64,000 nucleotides of DNA from Agrobacterium sp. RAC06 (GTDB lineage Bacteria; Pseudomonadota; Alphaproteobacteria; Rhizobiales; Rhizobiaceae): assembly GCF_001713475.1 (NCBI RefSeq), contig NZ_CP016499.1:3969501-4033500 (forward strand). The letters run 5' to 3'. Positions within the stretch are counted from its first letter, which is position 1. Each line of letters begins with the position of its first letter. Positions 52,098-61,797 of this stretch are shown in pieces. The notes below the pieces were generated by a model. That model had not been told where the DNA came from, made no database searches, and saw nothing but the letters and a program-made list of their open reading frames with translations. A program made the position numbers and the translations under genes.

Positions 52098-53867
52098 TTA
52101 TTCCTCCTCAGCGATCTCTTTCAGTTCTTCCAACCCAACCGGTGCGATCGGGCGGAAGTCCAGGCCATAGACACGGCTTGCGCAATCGCGCTTCACCCTT
52201 TCGATCTGCGCCTTCTCGCCCCGGATGCGGGCGCGCAGGAGCGGGTCGCGGGTGCCTGTGATTGCCATCGACTTGTTGACCACCCAGCCATAGGGCGCGA
52301 TGCCTGCGCGACGCAGGTCGTCCTGCAGGGCTGATGCTTCCGAGACCGGTGTCGTCTCCGGCAGCGTGACGAGCAGGACGCGCGTAAAGGCGGGGTCCTG
52401 CAGGCGCATCAGCGGGGTCACCATGCGCCCGGGAGCATTGTCGTCCATGTGGCGTGTCATCTGGCGGTGATAGGCGCCTGTTGCATCGAGCAGCAGCAGC
52501 GTGTGGCCTGTCGGGGCCGTGTCGATGACCACGAAGTTAGAGCGCGCTTCGCCGACGACGCGGGAGAAGGCGTGGAAGACGGCGACTTCCTCCGTGCAGG
52601 GCGAGGCGAGATCCTCGCGCAGCAAGGCCTGGCCGGCGTCATCGAGATCCCGGCCCTTGGTGGACATGATCTTGTCGATGTAACGGGCCGTCTCTGCCTC
52701 TGGGTCGATGCGATCGACCGTCAGGCCGGGCATGGCGTTGGCGCCGACGACGAAGGACAGGTGGGCTGCCGGGTCTGTCGTGGTGAGATGGACCGTATGG
52801 CCGCGGGCGGCGAGCCCGACGGCGACGGCTGCGGCAACGGTGGTCTTGCCCACACCGCCCTTGCCCATGACCATCACGAGGCCCTTGCCGCTTGCCGCGA
52901 TTTCGTCGACCAGCGTCGAGAGACGCGGGAGGTCTGGACTTTCGAAGGTGTCGTCTGCGGTATCGGCAGGAGGCGTGAGAGCCGTTTCGGACAGCAATCC
53001 GCGCAGGGCGTCGAGCCCCACCATGTCGAAGGATTTCAGCCCCACTTCGTCGCGGGGGAGCGATGCCAGTGCGGGCGGCAGGTCGGTCAGCGCCTTTGTC
53101 TGTTCTGCCGCGAAGGCTGTGGCCACAGGGTCTTTCGGATCTGATGGTGTGAAGCGGCCGTTGACAGCAAGCATCTGGTTGGAGAGGCCGAGTTCGGAGA
53201 GTTCTCCGGCGGTCCGGGCCGCTTCGCGGATCGCGCCGCGATCGGCGCGGGTGACGAGCACGATCGTGGTGCGGGCGGGATCGCCGAGGCATTCCAGTGC
53301 CGTGCGGAAGCGGTCCTCCTGCATTTTTAAGCCTGAATGGGGCCCAAGGCAGGAGGCGCCGCGTTCGTTGGCCTCCAGGAAACCGGTCCAGGCCTTGGGC
53401 AGGCTGAGGAGCCGCAGCGTGTGGCCGGTTGGGGCCGTGTCAAAGATAATGTGGTCGAAGCGTGGGTCGTCATCGGCGAGCAGGCCGACGAATTCGTCGA
53501 AGGCGGCAATCTCGGTGGTGCAGGCGCCGGAGAGCTGTTCGCGCACGGTGGCGCGATCCTTGTCGGTGGCTTCAGGTCCCATCTGGCTGAGTACGCGCAA
53601 ACGGTAGTCTTCGGCCGCGGCTTCAGGATCAATGTTCATCGCGGACAGGCCTGACACTCCCGGCACCGGTGTCGGATCGCTGCCAAGGGTCACGCCCAGC
53701 ATCTCGTCGAGATTGGAGGCGGGGTCGGTGCTCACAAGCAGGATCTTCAGTCCCTGATCGGCGAGCGCAATGGCGGTCGCGCAGCTGAGCGACGTCTTGC
53801 CGACGCCACCCTTGCCGGTGAAGAAGAGGTGGCGGGTGGGTTTCTGAAGCAGTTTCATCGTCGACAT
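52098..53867 (-). CDS. arsA: Two-domain ArsA-type ATPase
   Basis: This is a 589-residue ATPase with two fused ArsA halves. P-loops are GKGGVGKTS (residues 18-26) and GKGGVGKTT (335-343), and each half has a DTAPTGHTL signal-transduction motif. The three metalloid-binding cysteines of plasmid R773 ArsA (C113, C172, C422) have clear equivalents: C116 (SGACTTE), C173 (ASCLGPHSG) and C424 (ASPCTEE). ArsA powers arsenite/antimonite export through ArsB. No arsB, arsC, arsD or arsR is present in the window, so it may serve a distant exporter or another role. AGGA precedes ATG 53867. Confidence 0.92.
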   Translation of the reverse strand: MSTMKLLQKPTRHLFFTGKGGVGKTSLSCATAIALADQGLKILLVSTDPASNLDEMLGVTLGSDPTPVPGVSGLSAMNIDPEAAAEDYRLRVLSQMGPEATDKDRATVREQLSGACTTEIAAFDEFVGLLADDDPRFDHIIFDTAPTGHTLRLLSLPKAWTGFLEANERGASCLGPHSGLKMQEDRFRTALECLGDPARTTIVLVTRADRGAIREAARTAGELSELGLSNQMLAVNGRFTPSDPKDPVATAFAAEQTKALTDLPPALASLPRDEVGLKSFDMVGLDALRGLLSETALTPPADTADDTFESPDLPRLSTLVDEIAASGKGLVMVMGKGGVGKTTVAAAVAVGLAARGHTVHLTTTDPAAHLSFVVGANAMPGLTVDRIDPEAETARYIDKIMSTKGRDLDDAGQALLREDLASPCTEEVAVFHAFSRVVGEARSNFVVIDTAPTGHTLLLLDATGAYHRQMTRHMDDNAPGRMVTPLMRLQDPAFTRVLLVTLPETTPVSEASALQDDLRRAGIAPYGWVVNKSMAITGTRDPLLRARIRGEKAQIERVKRDCASRVYGLDFRPIAPVGLEELKEIAEEE

Positions 53868-53949
53868 GGGTATCCATCCTCGCGTTGATGGAATGACCCT
53901 AGCCCGCCATCGCCCTTGCGGACTTGATCCATGCCAAGTGGCAGGACGA

Positions 53950-54807
53950 TCAGGCGTCTTCTGCTGCGGCGATGGGGTTTACGCTCCTCGCCTGCCAGAG
54001 CGTGCGGAAGAAGGCGAGGATGAAGATGCCGCTCATGATCAAGACGATCGTCGGGGCGGGTGCGCTGTCGATGAAGAAGCTCAGATAGATGCCCGCCAGC
54101 GAGGACGAGACCGCGACGATCACAGCCGTCACCAGCATCGTTGCATAACGCTTCGTGAGCAGGAAGGCGATGGCGCCTGGAGCGACGAGCATGGCGACCG
54201 ACAGGATGATGCCAACAGCCTTCAAGGCGCCGACGACGACCAGCGAGAGCACGGCGAGCTGGCCGTAATGCAGCAGGCGGACCGAGAGGCCGATGGCGCG
54301 TGCGTGCTGCGGATCGAAGGCATGGGCCAGAAGATCCTTGCGCAAGACGACGAGGAACGCCGTGGCGAAGAGGGCGATCAGGCCGGTTTCTATGAGGTCG
54401 GAGGTCAGCAGGCCCAGCATGTCGCCGAAGAGGATATGGTCGAGGTGCACGGAGCTCTGGACCTTGACATAGAGCACGAGGCCGAGGCCGAACATGCCGG
54501 AAAAGACGATCCCGAGCACCGTGTCTTCCTTGATGCGGCTGTTCTCCTTGATGAAGCCGGTGAGAAGCGCGCAGACGAGACCGGCTACAAAGGCGCCGAT
54601 CGCCAGCGGAATGCCGGCGATATAGGCGATGACAACGCCGGGCAGCACGGCATGCGAGACAGCATCGCCCATCAGTGACCAGCCCTTGAGCACCAGCAGG
54701 CATGAGAGAAGCGCCATTGGAATGGCAATCATCAGCGTGACCAGGAAAGCCGTCTGCATGAAGGGCAGCTGGAAGGGGAGGATGGCCAGTTCGAGGATTT
54801 CGCTCAT
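53950..54807 (-). CDS. sitD: Manganese/iron ABC transporter permease SitD
   Basis: This is a 285-residue ABC-3 permease with about eight hydrophobic segments. Conserved stretches are GWSLMGDAVSHAVLPGVV, ENSRIKEDTVLGIVFSGMF and GIILSVAMLVAPGAIAFLLT. ATG 54807 overlaps the SitC stop by four bases; the longer open frame runs through sitC. It forms the membrane channel with SitC for Mn(II), and possibly Fe(II). Confidence 0.92.
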   Translation of the reverse strand: MSEILELAILPFQLPFMQTAFLVTLMIAIPMALLSCLLVLKGWSLMGDAVSHAVLPGVVIAYIAGIPLAIGAFVAGLVCALLTGFIKENSRIKEDTVLGIVFSGMFGLGLVLYVKVQSSVHLDHILFGDMLGLLTSDLIETGLIALFATAFLVVLRKDLLAHAFDPQHARAIGLSVRLLHYGQLAVLSLVVVGALKAVGIILSVAMLVAPGAIAFLLTKRYATMLVTAVIVAVSSSLAGIYLSFFIDSAPAPTIVLIMSGIFILAFFRTLWQARSVNPIAAAEDA

Positions 54808-55712
54808 GCGGTCCGCTCCTCGGCTAACCGCTGGGGCTCTGCCGTCGATGCGGAAGGCATGGGCTCCAGCGCTTCGCGGGCGCGGCTGCGGGCTGCGAGC
54901 AAGCCGTGCTTCGGGGCGAAGAGGAAGGCTGCCAGGAAGATGATGGTCTGCAGGACGACGATGATGCCGCCGGTCGCGCCATCGAGAAAATAGCTCGCAT
55001 AGGCGCCAATAAAGCTCGTGCCGGCACCGATGCCGAGCGCCATGAGTATCAGCCGCTGGAAGCGGTCTGTGAGCAGATAGGCGGTGGCACCTGGCGTGAC
55101 GACCATGGCGATGACGAGGAAGGCGCCGACGGTCTGCATGGCGGCGACCGTGGAGGCGGCCAGCAAAGTGAAGAACATCACCTTGAGGCGTTCGGGTTTG
55201 AGACCGATGGAGCGGGCGTGGTTCTCGTCGAAGAAGGTGACCATCAGGTCCTTCCACTTCAGCGTCAGCACGATGAGGCTGACGCCGCCGATCAGCACGA
55301 GCTGTAGCGTGTCGGCCGGCGTGATCGCGAGGATGTTGCCGAGCACGATGGTCTTGATGTCGATCGAGACGGGTGAGATCGAGACCATGAACAGGCCAAG
55401 GCCGAAGAAGGATGTGAAGATCAGGCCGATGATCGCGTCTTCCTTCAGCTTGGTGCGCTGGTTGAGGAAGAGGATGGCCATCGCCGCCAGTCCGCCGGAC
55501 ATGAACGCGCCGAAGGCAAAAGGCAGACCCAGCATATAGGCGCCGGCAACGCCCGGCACGATGGCATGGGAGAGCGCGTCGCCGATCAGCGACCAGCCTT
55601 TGAGCATCAGATAGGCGGACAGAAATCCGCAGACGCCGCCCACAAGCGCAGACACCAGAATGGCGTTGCGCATGTAGTCGTAGGTGAAGGGCTCAACCAG
55701 GGTCGCGAGCAT
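54804..55712 (-). CDS. sitC: Manganese/iron ABC transporter permease SitC
   Basis: This is a 302-residue ABC-3 permease homologous to SitD. It has [39 protein letters not shown] and [23 protein letters not shown] lies before ATG 55712, which overlaps the end of sitB by 20 bases. The C-terminal tail ([20 protein letters not shown]) is longer and more disordered than in SitD. Confidence 0.92.
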   Translation of the reverse strand: MLATLVEPFTYDYMRNAILVSALVGGVCGFLSAYLMLKGWSLIGDALSHAIVPGVAGAYMLGLPFAFGAFMSGGLAAMAILFLNQRTKLKEDAIIGLIFTSFFGLGLFMVSISPVSIDIKTIVLGNILAITPADTLQLVLIGGVSLIVLTLKWKDLMVTFFDENHARSIGLKPERLKVMFFTLLAASTVAAMQTVGAFLVIAMVVTPGATAYLLTDRFQRLILMALGIGAGTSFIGAYASYFLDGATGGIIVVLQTIIFLAAFLFAPKHGLLAARSRAREALEPMPSASTAEPQRLAEERTA

Positions 55713-56580
55713 CGGCGGCTCCCGGTTTCGGCTGGCCATAGATGACGAATGGACGTTCGTCGTCGGTGATGACGGTGACCTCGCGGCCATCGTCGTCGTC
55801 GTGCAGGTCGCGGCCGGCGAGCACGAAGTGACGCAGCGCGCCGCCGAAGGCAGTTTTCAAGTTCTCTTCGGTAAAGGTGTCCTCGGTCTTGCCGGAGGCG
55901 ATAACCGTTCCTTTCACGAAGATGGTGCGGTCGCAAAAGTCGGGCACGCTGCCGAGATTGTGGGTCGAAACCAGCATGACGCGGCCCTCTGCCCGTAGAT
56001 CCTTCATCAAGCCGATGATCTGTTCTTCGGTGGTGACATCGACGCCGGTGAAGGGCTCGTCGAGCAGGATCACCTGGCCTTCCTGGGCGAGCGCACGGGC
56101 AAGGAAGACGCGTTTGCGCTGGCCGCCGGAGAGCTCGCCGATCTGGCGCTTGCGGTAATCGCCCATGCCGACGCGGGCGAGCGCCTCGTCGACCAGTTGG
56201 TGATCGCGTTTCGAGGGGATGCGCATGAAGTTCATGTGGCCGTAGCGGCCCATCATCACGACGTCTTCGACCAGGACGGGGAAGTTCCAGTCGACTTCTT
56301 CCGCCTGGGGGACGTAGGCGACGAGATTTTGTTTGAGCGCCTGTTTGACGCTCATGCCGAGCACGCGGATTTCGCCTGAGGCAACCGGCACAAAGCCCAT
56401 GATCGCCTTGAACAGGGTGGACTTGCCGGCGCCGTTGACGCCGACAAGGGCAGTGATGGTTCCGGGCGGGATTGCAAAGCTCGCATGACGCAAGGCTGTG
56501 TGGCCGTTGCGATAGGTCACCGTCACATCATCTGCGGCGATGCCTTCGCGGCTGCGTCTTGCGCCCGATCCCATGATCAT
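55693..56580 (-). CDS. sitB: Manganese/iron ABC transporter ATPase SitB
   Basis: This is a 295-residue ATPase of the metal-chelate/Mn-Zn group. Walker A is GVNGAGKS at residues 47-54, the signature is [17 protein letters not shown], Walker B is [12 protein letters not shown] and the switch is VSTHNLGS. The start is ATG 56580, overlapping the sitA stop by four bases; ATG 56574 is an alternative. Confidence 0.93.
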   Translation of the reverse strand: MIMGSGARRSREGIAADDVTVTYRNGHTALRHASFAIPPGTITALVGVNGAGKSTLFKAIMGFVPVASGEIRVLGMSVKQALKQNLVAYVPQAEEVDWNFPVLVEDVVMMGRYGHMNFMRIPSKRDHQLVDEALARVGMGDYRKRQIGELSGGQRKRVFLARALAQEGQVILLDEPFTGVDVTTEEQIIGLMKDLRAEGRVMLVSTHNLGSVPDFCDRTIFVKGTVIASGKTEDTFTEENLKTAFGGALRHFVLAGRDLHDDDDGREVTVITDDERPFVIYGQPKPGAADARDPG

Positions 56581-57464
56581 CCGGCAAATCCCTTCACGAT
56601 GGTCGAAACCGTCACCTTCAGGAGATCCAGATAGGTCGGGACCGGGCCGTCGGGCTCACTCAGGGAATCCACATAAAGGATGCCGCCATAGCGTGCCCCG
56701 GTTTCGGCTGCGACTTGGCTGGCCGGCTTGTCGGAGACGGTGCTCTCGGAGAATACGACGGGGATCTTGTTTTCGATCACCTGGTCAACGACGGCCTTGA
56801 CCTGTTGGGGTGTGCCCTGGCTGTCTGCATTGATCGGCCAGAGATAGAGTTCTTTCATGCCGAGGTCGCGGGCGAGGTAGGAGAAGGCGCCTTCGCTGGT
56901 GACAAGGAAGCGCTCGTTTTCCGGTATCTTGGCAATTTCCGCCTTCATCGGCTCGATTTCGGCGCGGATCTTGTCCGAATAGGTCCGGGCATTGGCCTCG
57001 TAGATCGCAGCATTGGCCGGGTCGATCTCTGTCAGGGCCTTGCGGATGTTCTCGACATAGATCAGCGCATTTTCCGGCGACATCCAGGCATGCGGGTTGG
57101 GTTTGCCGTCATAGGCGCCGCCGGCAATGCCGATCGGCTCGATGCCGTCGCTGACGGTGACCGTTGGCACATCCCCGAGATTGGCGAGGAATTTTTCGAA
57201 CCAGGCTTCGAGGTTCAGGCCGTTGCGCAGCACCAGATCGGCGTCGCGGGCCTTCAGGATATCGCGCGGTGTCGGCTGATAGCCGTGAATTTCTGCGCCG
57301 GGCTTGGTGATGCTTTCCACCGTTGCCGCGTCGCCGGCAACGTTCTGGGCGATATCGGCAATGACGGTGAAGGTCGTGACGACCTTGGGCTTGTCGTTGG
57401 CAAGGGCCACCCCCGGCAGCATCAGCGCGAGGGCAAAAAGACGGCAGGCAAGCTTTGAGACCAT
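56577..57464 (-). CDS. sitA: Manganese/iron ABC transporter binding protein SitA
   Basis: This is a 295-residue cluster-9 metal-binding protein. The signal peptide covers about residues 1-22. The four metal ligands are visible: H60 ([11 protein letters not shown]), H125 (PNPHAWMSP), E191 ([12 protein letters not shown]) and D266 ([17 protein letters not shown]). [11 protein letters not shown] is a family mark. This ligand set (two His, two acidic) fits Mn(II)/Fe(II) more than zinc. AGGA lies eight bases before ATG 57464. It is the first gene of sitABCD, with a promoter and a large palindrome upstream. Confidence 0.94.
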   Translation of the reverse strand: MVSKLACRLFALALMLPGVALANDKPKVVTTFTVIADIAQNVAGDAATVESITKPGAEIHGYQPTPRDILKARDADLVLRNGLNLEAWFEKFLANLGDVPTVTVSDGIEPIGIAGGAYDGKPNPHAWMSPENALIYVENIRKALTEIDPANAAIYEANARTYSDKIRAEIEPMKAEIAKIPENERFLVTSEGAFSYLARDLGMKELYLWPINADSQGTPQQVKAVVDQVIENKIPVVFSESTVSDKPASQVAAETGARYGGILYVDSLSEPDGPVPTYLDLLKVTVSTIVKGFAG

Positions 57465-57499
57465 GGTCCATTCCTGTTCTTGCAAGTCATTCTCATTAA

Positions 57500-57527
57500 A
57501 ACCTATCGCGCTTCGCGCTGATGTCAA
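57500..57527 (-). promoter_or_regulatory. Predicted sitABCD promoter
   Basis: Read on the minus strand, TTGACA (57522-57527) is followed after 16 bases by TAGGTT (57500-57505). The expected start point is about 25 to 30 bases before the sitA ATG. The spacer contains a GCGCGAAGCGC inverted repeat. Confidence 0.65.
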
Positions 57528-57530
57528 CGC

Positions 57531-57551
57531 TTTTGCAAATCATTTGCAAAA
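57531..57551. promoter_or_regulatory. Perfect 21-base palindrome, probable Mur (Fur-family) operator
   Basis: TTTTGCAAAT and ATTTGCAAAA are perfect inverted arms around a central C. The palindrome ends three bases upstream of the sitA -35 box. Rhizobial Mur proteins repress sitABCD with manganese through TGCAAAT-type palindromes, so this is a strong candidate. The regulator gene is not in the window. Confidence 0.8.
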
Positions 57552-57674
57552 AGCTTTCCGTGATCTGTCCCGGAACTGGAAAGCCGGGGTTAAAGGTTCC
57601 GCAAGGAGAGGGGCGTATGCTCACATCCAGTATTGCGTAAACAGTCGGGACGGTGTCATGGCGGAGTTCCAAGC

Positions 57675-59210
57675 GTGAAGGTGCCCAAGATCCACCTTTC
57701 ACGAAAGCTCATGCTGATTTTGGGCGGGGTTCTCGTCACCCTCGGCGGCACGGGTGCAGCTGCCGTCTATATCGGCGCGGACAAGCTGCTCGGCCCCTCC
57801 TATGCGGAGTTGAACGGCCTCGAATGCACCGAGGTGAAGACCGTCGAGATCCATAAAAAGGATCGCTTCTGGGTGCGCAAATTCATCACCACAGATGAAC
57901 CCGGTGACGGGCTTGCCCGTGTCAAGACCGCGCTTCGCGTGGCGAAGACCCTGCAGGAAACAAAGAAGGCCGACCTGGTTCAGGTGGTCGTGCTTGACAC
58001 CAGCGGCCCAAAGGATCGCTCGGGCATGCGCGGTCGTGCGGTCGGGGCTGATATCATCTATGTGCCGGATCCGAGCCACGTGCCTGAGGAAATGTCAGCG
58101 CGTGTTCTGACGGCGCGTTATGCCGACGGTCTTGCCGCGCCGAATGGCGAGTTCTTCGGCGAGCGTGTCGACATGCTCGAAGCGGATATTCAGGCGCTCG
58201 TTGCCAAGCTCAACGACCAGACGGATTGCGTCAAGCCGGAAGGTCTGGTGACGGAGGCCGAGGGCCATGGCGAGAAGGCCGCCGATGGTCACGGTAAGGC
58301 GCCGGCGCATGGCGCCGAGGATGCCCATGGCGAAAAGTCGGCCGACGGGCATGGAGAGGCGGATGCCAAGGGTGATGCCGAAGGTCATGGCGATGCGCCT
58401 GATGGTGAGCATGGCGAGGAAACGCCGGTTGCCGAACATGGCGCCGAAGAGAGCAAGGGCTGGATGGCCTCGTTGATGGGCATGGTCGGTCTCGGCGGCG
58501 ATGAAGCGCCAGCCGAAGGGCATGCCGCACCGGCGGATGGCCATGCCGCGCCCGCCGACGGTCATGGTGCCGTGGCCGACGAAGGACACGAGGCGGTTGC
58601 CGAGGATCATGCGGAGCCGGCTGCTGTCGCGCATGGAGACGCGGCGACCGATCATGCTGCATCGGATCCTGCTGCGCATGCTGAAGAACCGACTGCCGAG
58701 GCAGCGCATGCGGCTGCGCCCGAGCATGGTGCTGAACAGATCGCGCATACAGAAGAGAATGCCGCTGTTGTCGATGAGGCTGCGGCCCACAGCGCAGATG
58801 AAAGCAGCCACGACGGTGCAATCGAACAAGCCGCAGGCCATGACACTGCTGCCGGTGACACGTCTGTTGCCGAAGAGGCGCCCGCCGAAGGCGACGGCTG
58901 GTTCTCATCGCTGAAGAGCATGGTTGGGCTTGGCGGTTCCGAGGAGGAGGCGCCCGTCGCAGATGTCGCCGCTGAAGCCAAGCCCGCCGAGGCTTCGGAT
59001 GGTGCCAAGAGTGACGACCACGGGGCTGCCTGGCTCGAGAAGATGCGGGCGCAGCCGATTGCACCAGAGGGTGCGGCTGCTGCCGCGCCGGCAACGAAGC
59101 CGGAAGAGCATGGTGCTGCGACTGATGCGCATCCACCCGCGGAAGACGAAGCAATCCTGCCGCCCAAGGCCAAAGCCGAAGGTGACGAGCATGCGAAAGC
59201 CGATCACTGA
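57675..59210 (+). CDS. Membrane-anchored His/Ala/Glu-rich protein of unknown function
   Basis: I do not recognise this 511-residue protein. One N-terminal hydrophobic segment (KLMLILGGVLVTLGGTGAAA) anchors it. A conserved-looking domain of about 150 residues follows (YAELNGLECTEVKTVEIHKK, then VQVVVLDTSGPKDRSGMRGR). From about residue 195 the sequence is low-complexity, rich in Ala, Glu, Asp, Gly and His (about 27 His, often DGHG, EGHG or EHG). The segment GWxxSLxxMVGLGG occurs twice, at residues 262 and 408. The start is GTG 57675, with GGAG eight bases upstream. It is divergent from sitABCD. The His-rich tail could bind metal ions, but that is inference. Confidence 0.75.
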   Translation: MKVPKIHLSRKLMLILGGVLVTLGGTGAAAVYIGADKLLGPSYAELNGLECTEVKTVEIHKKDRFWVRKFITTDEPGDGLARVKTALRVAKTLQETKKADLVQVVVLDTSGPKDRSGMRGRAVGADIIYVPDPSHVPEEMSARVLTARYADGLAAPNGEFFGERVDMLEADIQALVAKLNDQTDCVKPEGLVTEAEGHGEKAADGHGKAPAHGAEDAHGEKSADGHGEADAKGDAEGHGDAPDGEHGEETPVAEHGAEESKGWMASLMGMVGLGGDEAPAEGHAAPADGHAAPADGHGAVADEGHEAVAEDHAEPAAVAHGDAATDHAASDPAAHAEEPTAEAAHAAAPEHGAEQIAHTEENAAVVDEAAAHSADESSHDGAIEQAAGHDTAAGDTSVAEEAPAEGDGWFSSLKSMVGLGGSEEEAPVADVAAEAKPAEASDGAKSDDHGAAWLEKMRAQPIAPEGAAAAAPATKPEEHGAATDAHPPAEDEAILPPKAKAEGDEHAKADH

Positions 59211-59320
59211 GGTTTGCTGGTCGGCCTTGCATTCCTGAATTTCTGCGCTGACGGGTCGTCATAGACCTCGAATCCTGTAGTCTCGCGTCGGAAGGTCCCA
59301 CGCAACACGACCGGGAATCG

Positions 59321-60685
59321 ATGGAACGCACGACCCTTATTCAGCATGCATCCGATTATGCTTCGGGTGGCGGTCTCGCAGCTGATCTCGCAACGCTTGT
59401 CGCGCGCCCTTCGGTCAGCCAATCGGAGGGGCTGCCGGAGGATCTCATCACCTATCTTACGGAGGATGTCAGGCCGATGCTCGAAGGCATCGGATGCGAC
59501 TGCCGGATTTTCGACAATCCCCTGGCCGGTGGTGCGCCCCTTCTCGTCGGCGTGCGGATCGAGGATGCAGGCTTGCCGACCATCCTGATCTACGGTCATG
59601 GGGATGTCTGCAACGGCGAGGCGTCCCGCTGGCGCGAGGGCTTGCACCCCTTCCGGCTGACACAGGAAGGCGACCGGCTTTACGGCCGGGGCACCGCCGA
59701 CAACAAGATCCAGCACCTGATCAACATCAAGGCTCTGGAGACGGTGATCAAGGCGCAGGGGCGCCTCGGCTTCAACGTCAAGCTCGTGCTGGAAATGGCG
59801 GAGGAGACCGGGTCTTACGGCTTGCGCGAGTTCTTCGAGCGCGAACGCGACCTGTTGTCGGCGGATGTGCTGATTGCCTCCGACGGGCCGAGGCTGCAGG
59901 TCGAGACACCGACGATCTTCATGGGCTCGCGCGGCGGCTTAAGCTTCGATCTCGTCGTGGATTTGAGGCCGGGGGATCATCATTCCGGCAATTTTGGTGG
60001 CCTGCTGGCAGATCCGGTGATCCTGCTCACCCATGCCATCGCCGCCATAGTCGATCGGCGCGGCCAGCTCCTGGTGCCGGAATGGCGGCCGACGAGCCTG
60101 ACGCCGGATATTCGCGCAGCCTTGAAGGATTTGCCGCCGCGTCGGCATGATGCCGATTGGGGGGAGGCGGATCTGACGCCCTCCGAACGAGTCTTCGGCT
60201 GGAACTCGCTGGCAGTTCTCGCGATTTCGGCAGGGAACATCGCGGCCCCGCAGAATGCCATTTCCGGATCGGCGCGGGCGACCTGTCAGCTGCGATTTGT
60301 CGTCGGCACCGATATGGACGAGATCCTGCCGGCGCTCAGGCGTCATCTCGATGCCGCAGGCTTTCCGATGGTGGAGATCCGGGCCAAGGGTCCGGCCTTC
60401 AAGGCGACGCGCTTTCCGCCCGATCATCCCTGGGTGCGCTTTGTCGAGCAATCAATCACGGCAACGACCGGCAAGGCGCCGCATCTTTTGCCCAATCTCG
60501 CGGGTTCGCTGCCGAATGATGTCTTCACCGACGTGCTGGGCGTCCCGACGATCTGGATCCCGCATGCGCATGCAGACTGCGGCCAGCATGGGCCAAACGA
60601 GCATGCGCTCCTGTCAATTGCGGAGGAGGGCATGCGGATCATGACGGGGCTGTTTCTCGATATTGCGGAAAAGGGCGCGCCGTGA
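59321..60685 (+). CDS. M20-family metallopeptidase
   Basis: This is a 454-residue M20 dipeptidase-like enzyme. Metal and catalytic motifs are YGHGDV, YGRGTADNK, EMAEETGSYGL and a C-terminal CGQHGPNEH that supplies the last His. The dimerisation domain is inserted at about residues 205-340. Members of this branch cleave dipeptides or N-acyl compounds in the cytoplasm. GGGA lies before the ATG. The gene stands alone between the His-rich gene and a convergent LysR gene. Confidence 0.91.
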   Translation: MERTTLIQHASDYASGGGLAADLATLVARPSVSQSEGLPEDLITYLTEDVRPMLEGIGCDCRIFDNPLAGGAPLLVGVRIEDAGLPTILIYGHGDVCNGEASRWREGLHPFRLTQEGDRLYGRGTADNKIQHLINIKALETVIKAQGRLGFNVKLVLEMAEETGSYGLREFFERERDLLSADVLIASDGPRLQVETPTIFMGSRGGLSFDLVVDLRPGDHHSGNFGGLLADPVILLTHAIAAIVDRRGQLLVPEWRPTSLTPDIRAALKDLPPRRHDADWGEADLTPSERVFGWNSLAVLAISAGNIAAPQNAISGSARATCQLRFVVGTDMDEILPALRRHLDAAGFPMVEIRAKGPAFKATRFPPDHPWVRFVEQSITATTGKAPHLLPNLAGSLPNDVFTDVLGVPTIWIPHAHADCGQHGPNEHALLSIAEEGMRIMTGLFLDIAEKGAP

Positions 60686-60806
60686 GCCGTGTGAGATTTT
60701 GGTTATGGCACGGAGGCGAAGATAAGTGCATGTGCCGGGTCGAATTAGGCCAGGCTGCGCACAAACGCGATGTCTGGCAGATGCCTCACCCGATATGCCG
60801 TGTCCT

Positions 60807-61697
60807 TCAGCGCATCGGTGGCGGAAACTCGGCAATGGCTCCGGTCAGCCATTCAACGAAGTGTTGGGTCTTGCGCCGACCCCTGCGTGTAACTTTGATG
60901 AAATAGCTATATTCGCTTTGGCGGAAGCCAAATGGTGCCAACAGTCGGCCCGCGATTACGTCCGTGGCGACAAGATGCCAGGGAGCGATGGCCGCACCAA
61001 GACCATTCAGGGCAGCCTCGATGGTCAGATGATAGTGGTCGAAAGTTCTTGACGCCCTTGCGCTGTCTGCACACTTTTCATCGATCAAACGTGCCCATTC
61101 CTGCCAGACATTTATGCGTGTCCGCGTTTCCAATCGAGGCAACTCGCTCACCCAGGCGATGGCGTCAGGTATGGGCCCGGTCGCAATCGACGGCGCGAAG
61201 ATCAGCCCCAGTTGTTCCTGGAATAGCAGCGCATAGTCAGATTGGACCACCGAGCCCGGTGCCATGATCAGGATCTCAACATCTACCGGATTGCGCGGTG
61301 CTCGGTCATCGGTCGCCAGCCGCACATCGTAGCCGGGATGCCTGGCGGTGAAGTCATGCAGGCGTGGCACCAACCAGCGGATGGCGAAGGTGCTCAGACA
61401 GGCGACGTCCAGTATGCTGTCTTCGCCCCTGGAGATGAGGCGCAATGCATCTTCAATCTGGTCGAAGGCCGCCGTTAGCGCAAAACCGAAAACCCGGCCT
61501 TCGGGCGTCAGCCGAGGACGATTCCGTGGGCCTTCAAACAGTTGTGTTCCGATTGCCGCTTCCAGATGGCTGACATGCCGACTTATTGCGCTATGGGTCA
61601 CGGATAGCTCCTCGGCAGCTTCCGTAAGGGTACCATGGCGCGAAGCTGCCTCAAAGGCACGGAGTGCTGCCACTGGAAGGTTCTTTCGGTTCTTCAT
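60807..61697 (-). CDS. LysR-family regulator of the GcvA type
   Basis: This is a 296-residue LysR protein. The N-terminus LPVALRAFEAASRHGTLTEA-like region (read as LPVAALRAFEAASRHG) and SVTHSAISRHVSHLEAAIG form the DNA-binding helix-turn-helix of the GcvA/AmpR branch. The effector domain has YDVRLATDD and APWHLVATDVIAGRLLAPF. ATG 61697 lacks a strong ribosome site. A TTGACA at 61729-61734 (minus strand) may be its -35 box. It is divergent from the tautomerase gene across a 100-base gap and probably regulates it. Confidence 0.9.
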   Translation of the reverse strand: MKNRKNLPVAALRAFEAASRHGTLTEAAEELSVTHSAISRHVSHLEAAIGTQLFEGPRNRPRLTPEGRVFGFALTAAFDQIEDALRLISRGEDSILDVACLSTFAIRWLVPRLHDFTARHPGYDVRLATDDRAPRNPVDVEILIMAPGSVVQSDYALLFQEQLGLIFAPSIATGPIPDAIAWVSELPRLETRTRINVWQEWARLIDEKCADSARASRTFDHYHLTIEAALNGLGAAIAPWHLVATDVIAGRLLAPFGFRQSEYSYFIKVTRRGRRKTQHFVEWLTGAIAEFPPPMR

Positions 61698-61797
61698 GTG
61701 AGCGAAAGTCACAAACAACGGATCTAAATGTCAATATGTGCGGCATGGTCAGCGTGATAATTCGCAGTAATCTTCAATAAATCAGAGAGGTTGCATT

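Noticed and set aside
57465..57674. Manganese riboswitch (yybP-ykoY type) before sitA
   Set aside because: The predicted leader is only about 30 bases. The visible signal is a DNA palindrome at the promoter and not an RNA fold.
58231..59331. 366-codon minus-strand open frame opposite the His-rich gene
   Set aside because: Its Arg/His-rich translation comes from reading Ala/Glu/His repeats backwards. The plus strand has a membrane anchor, a good start and a conserved N-terminal domain.
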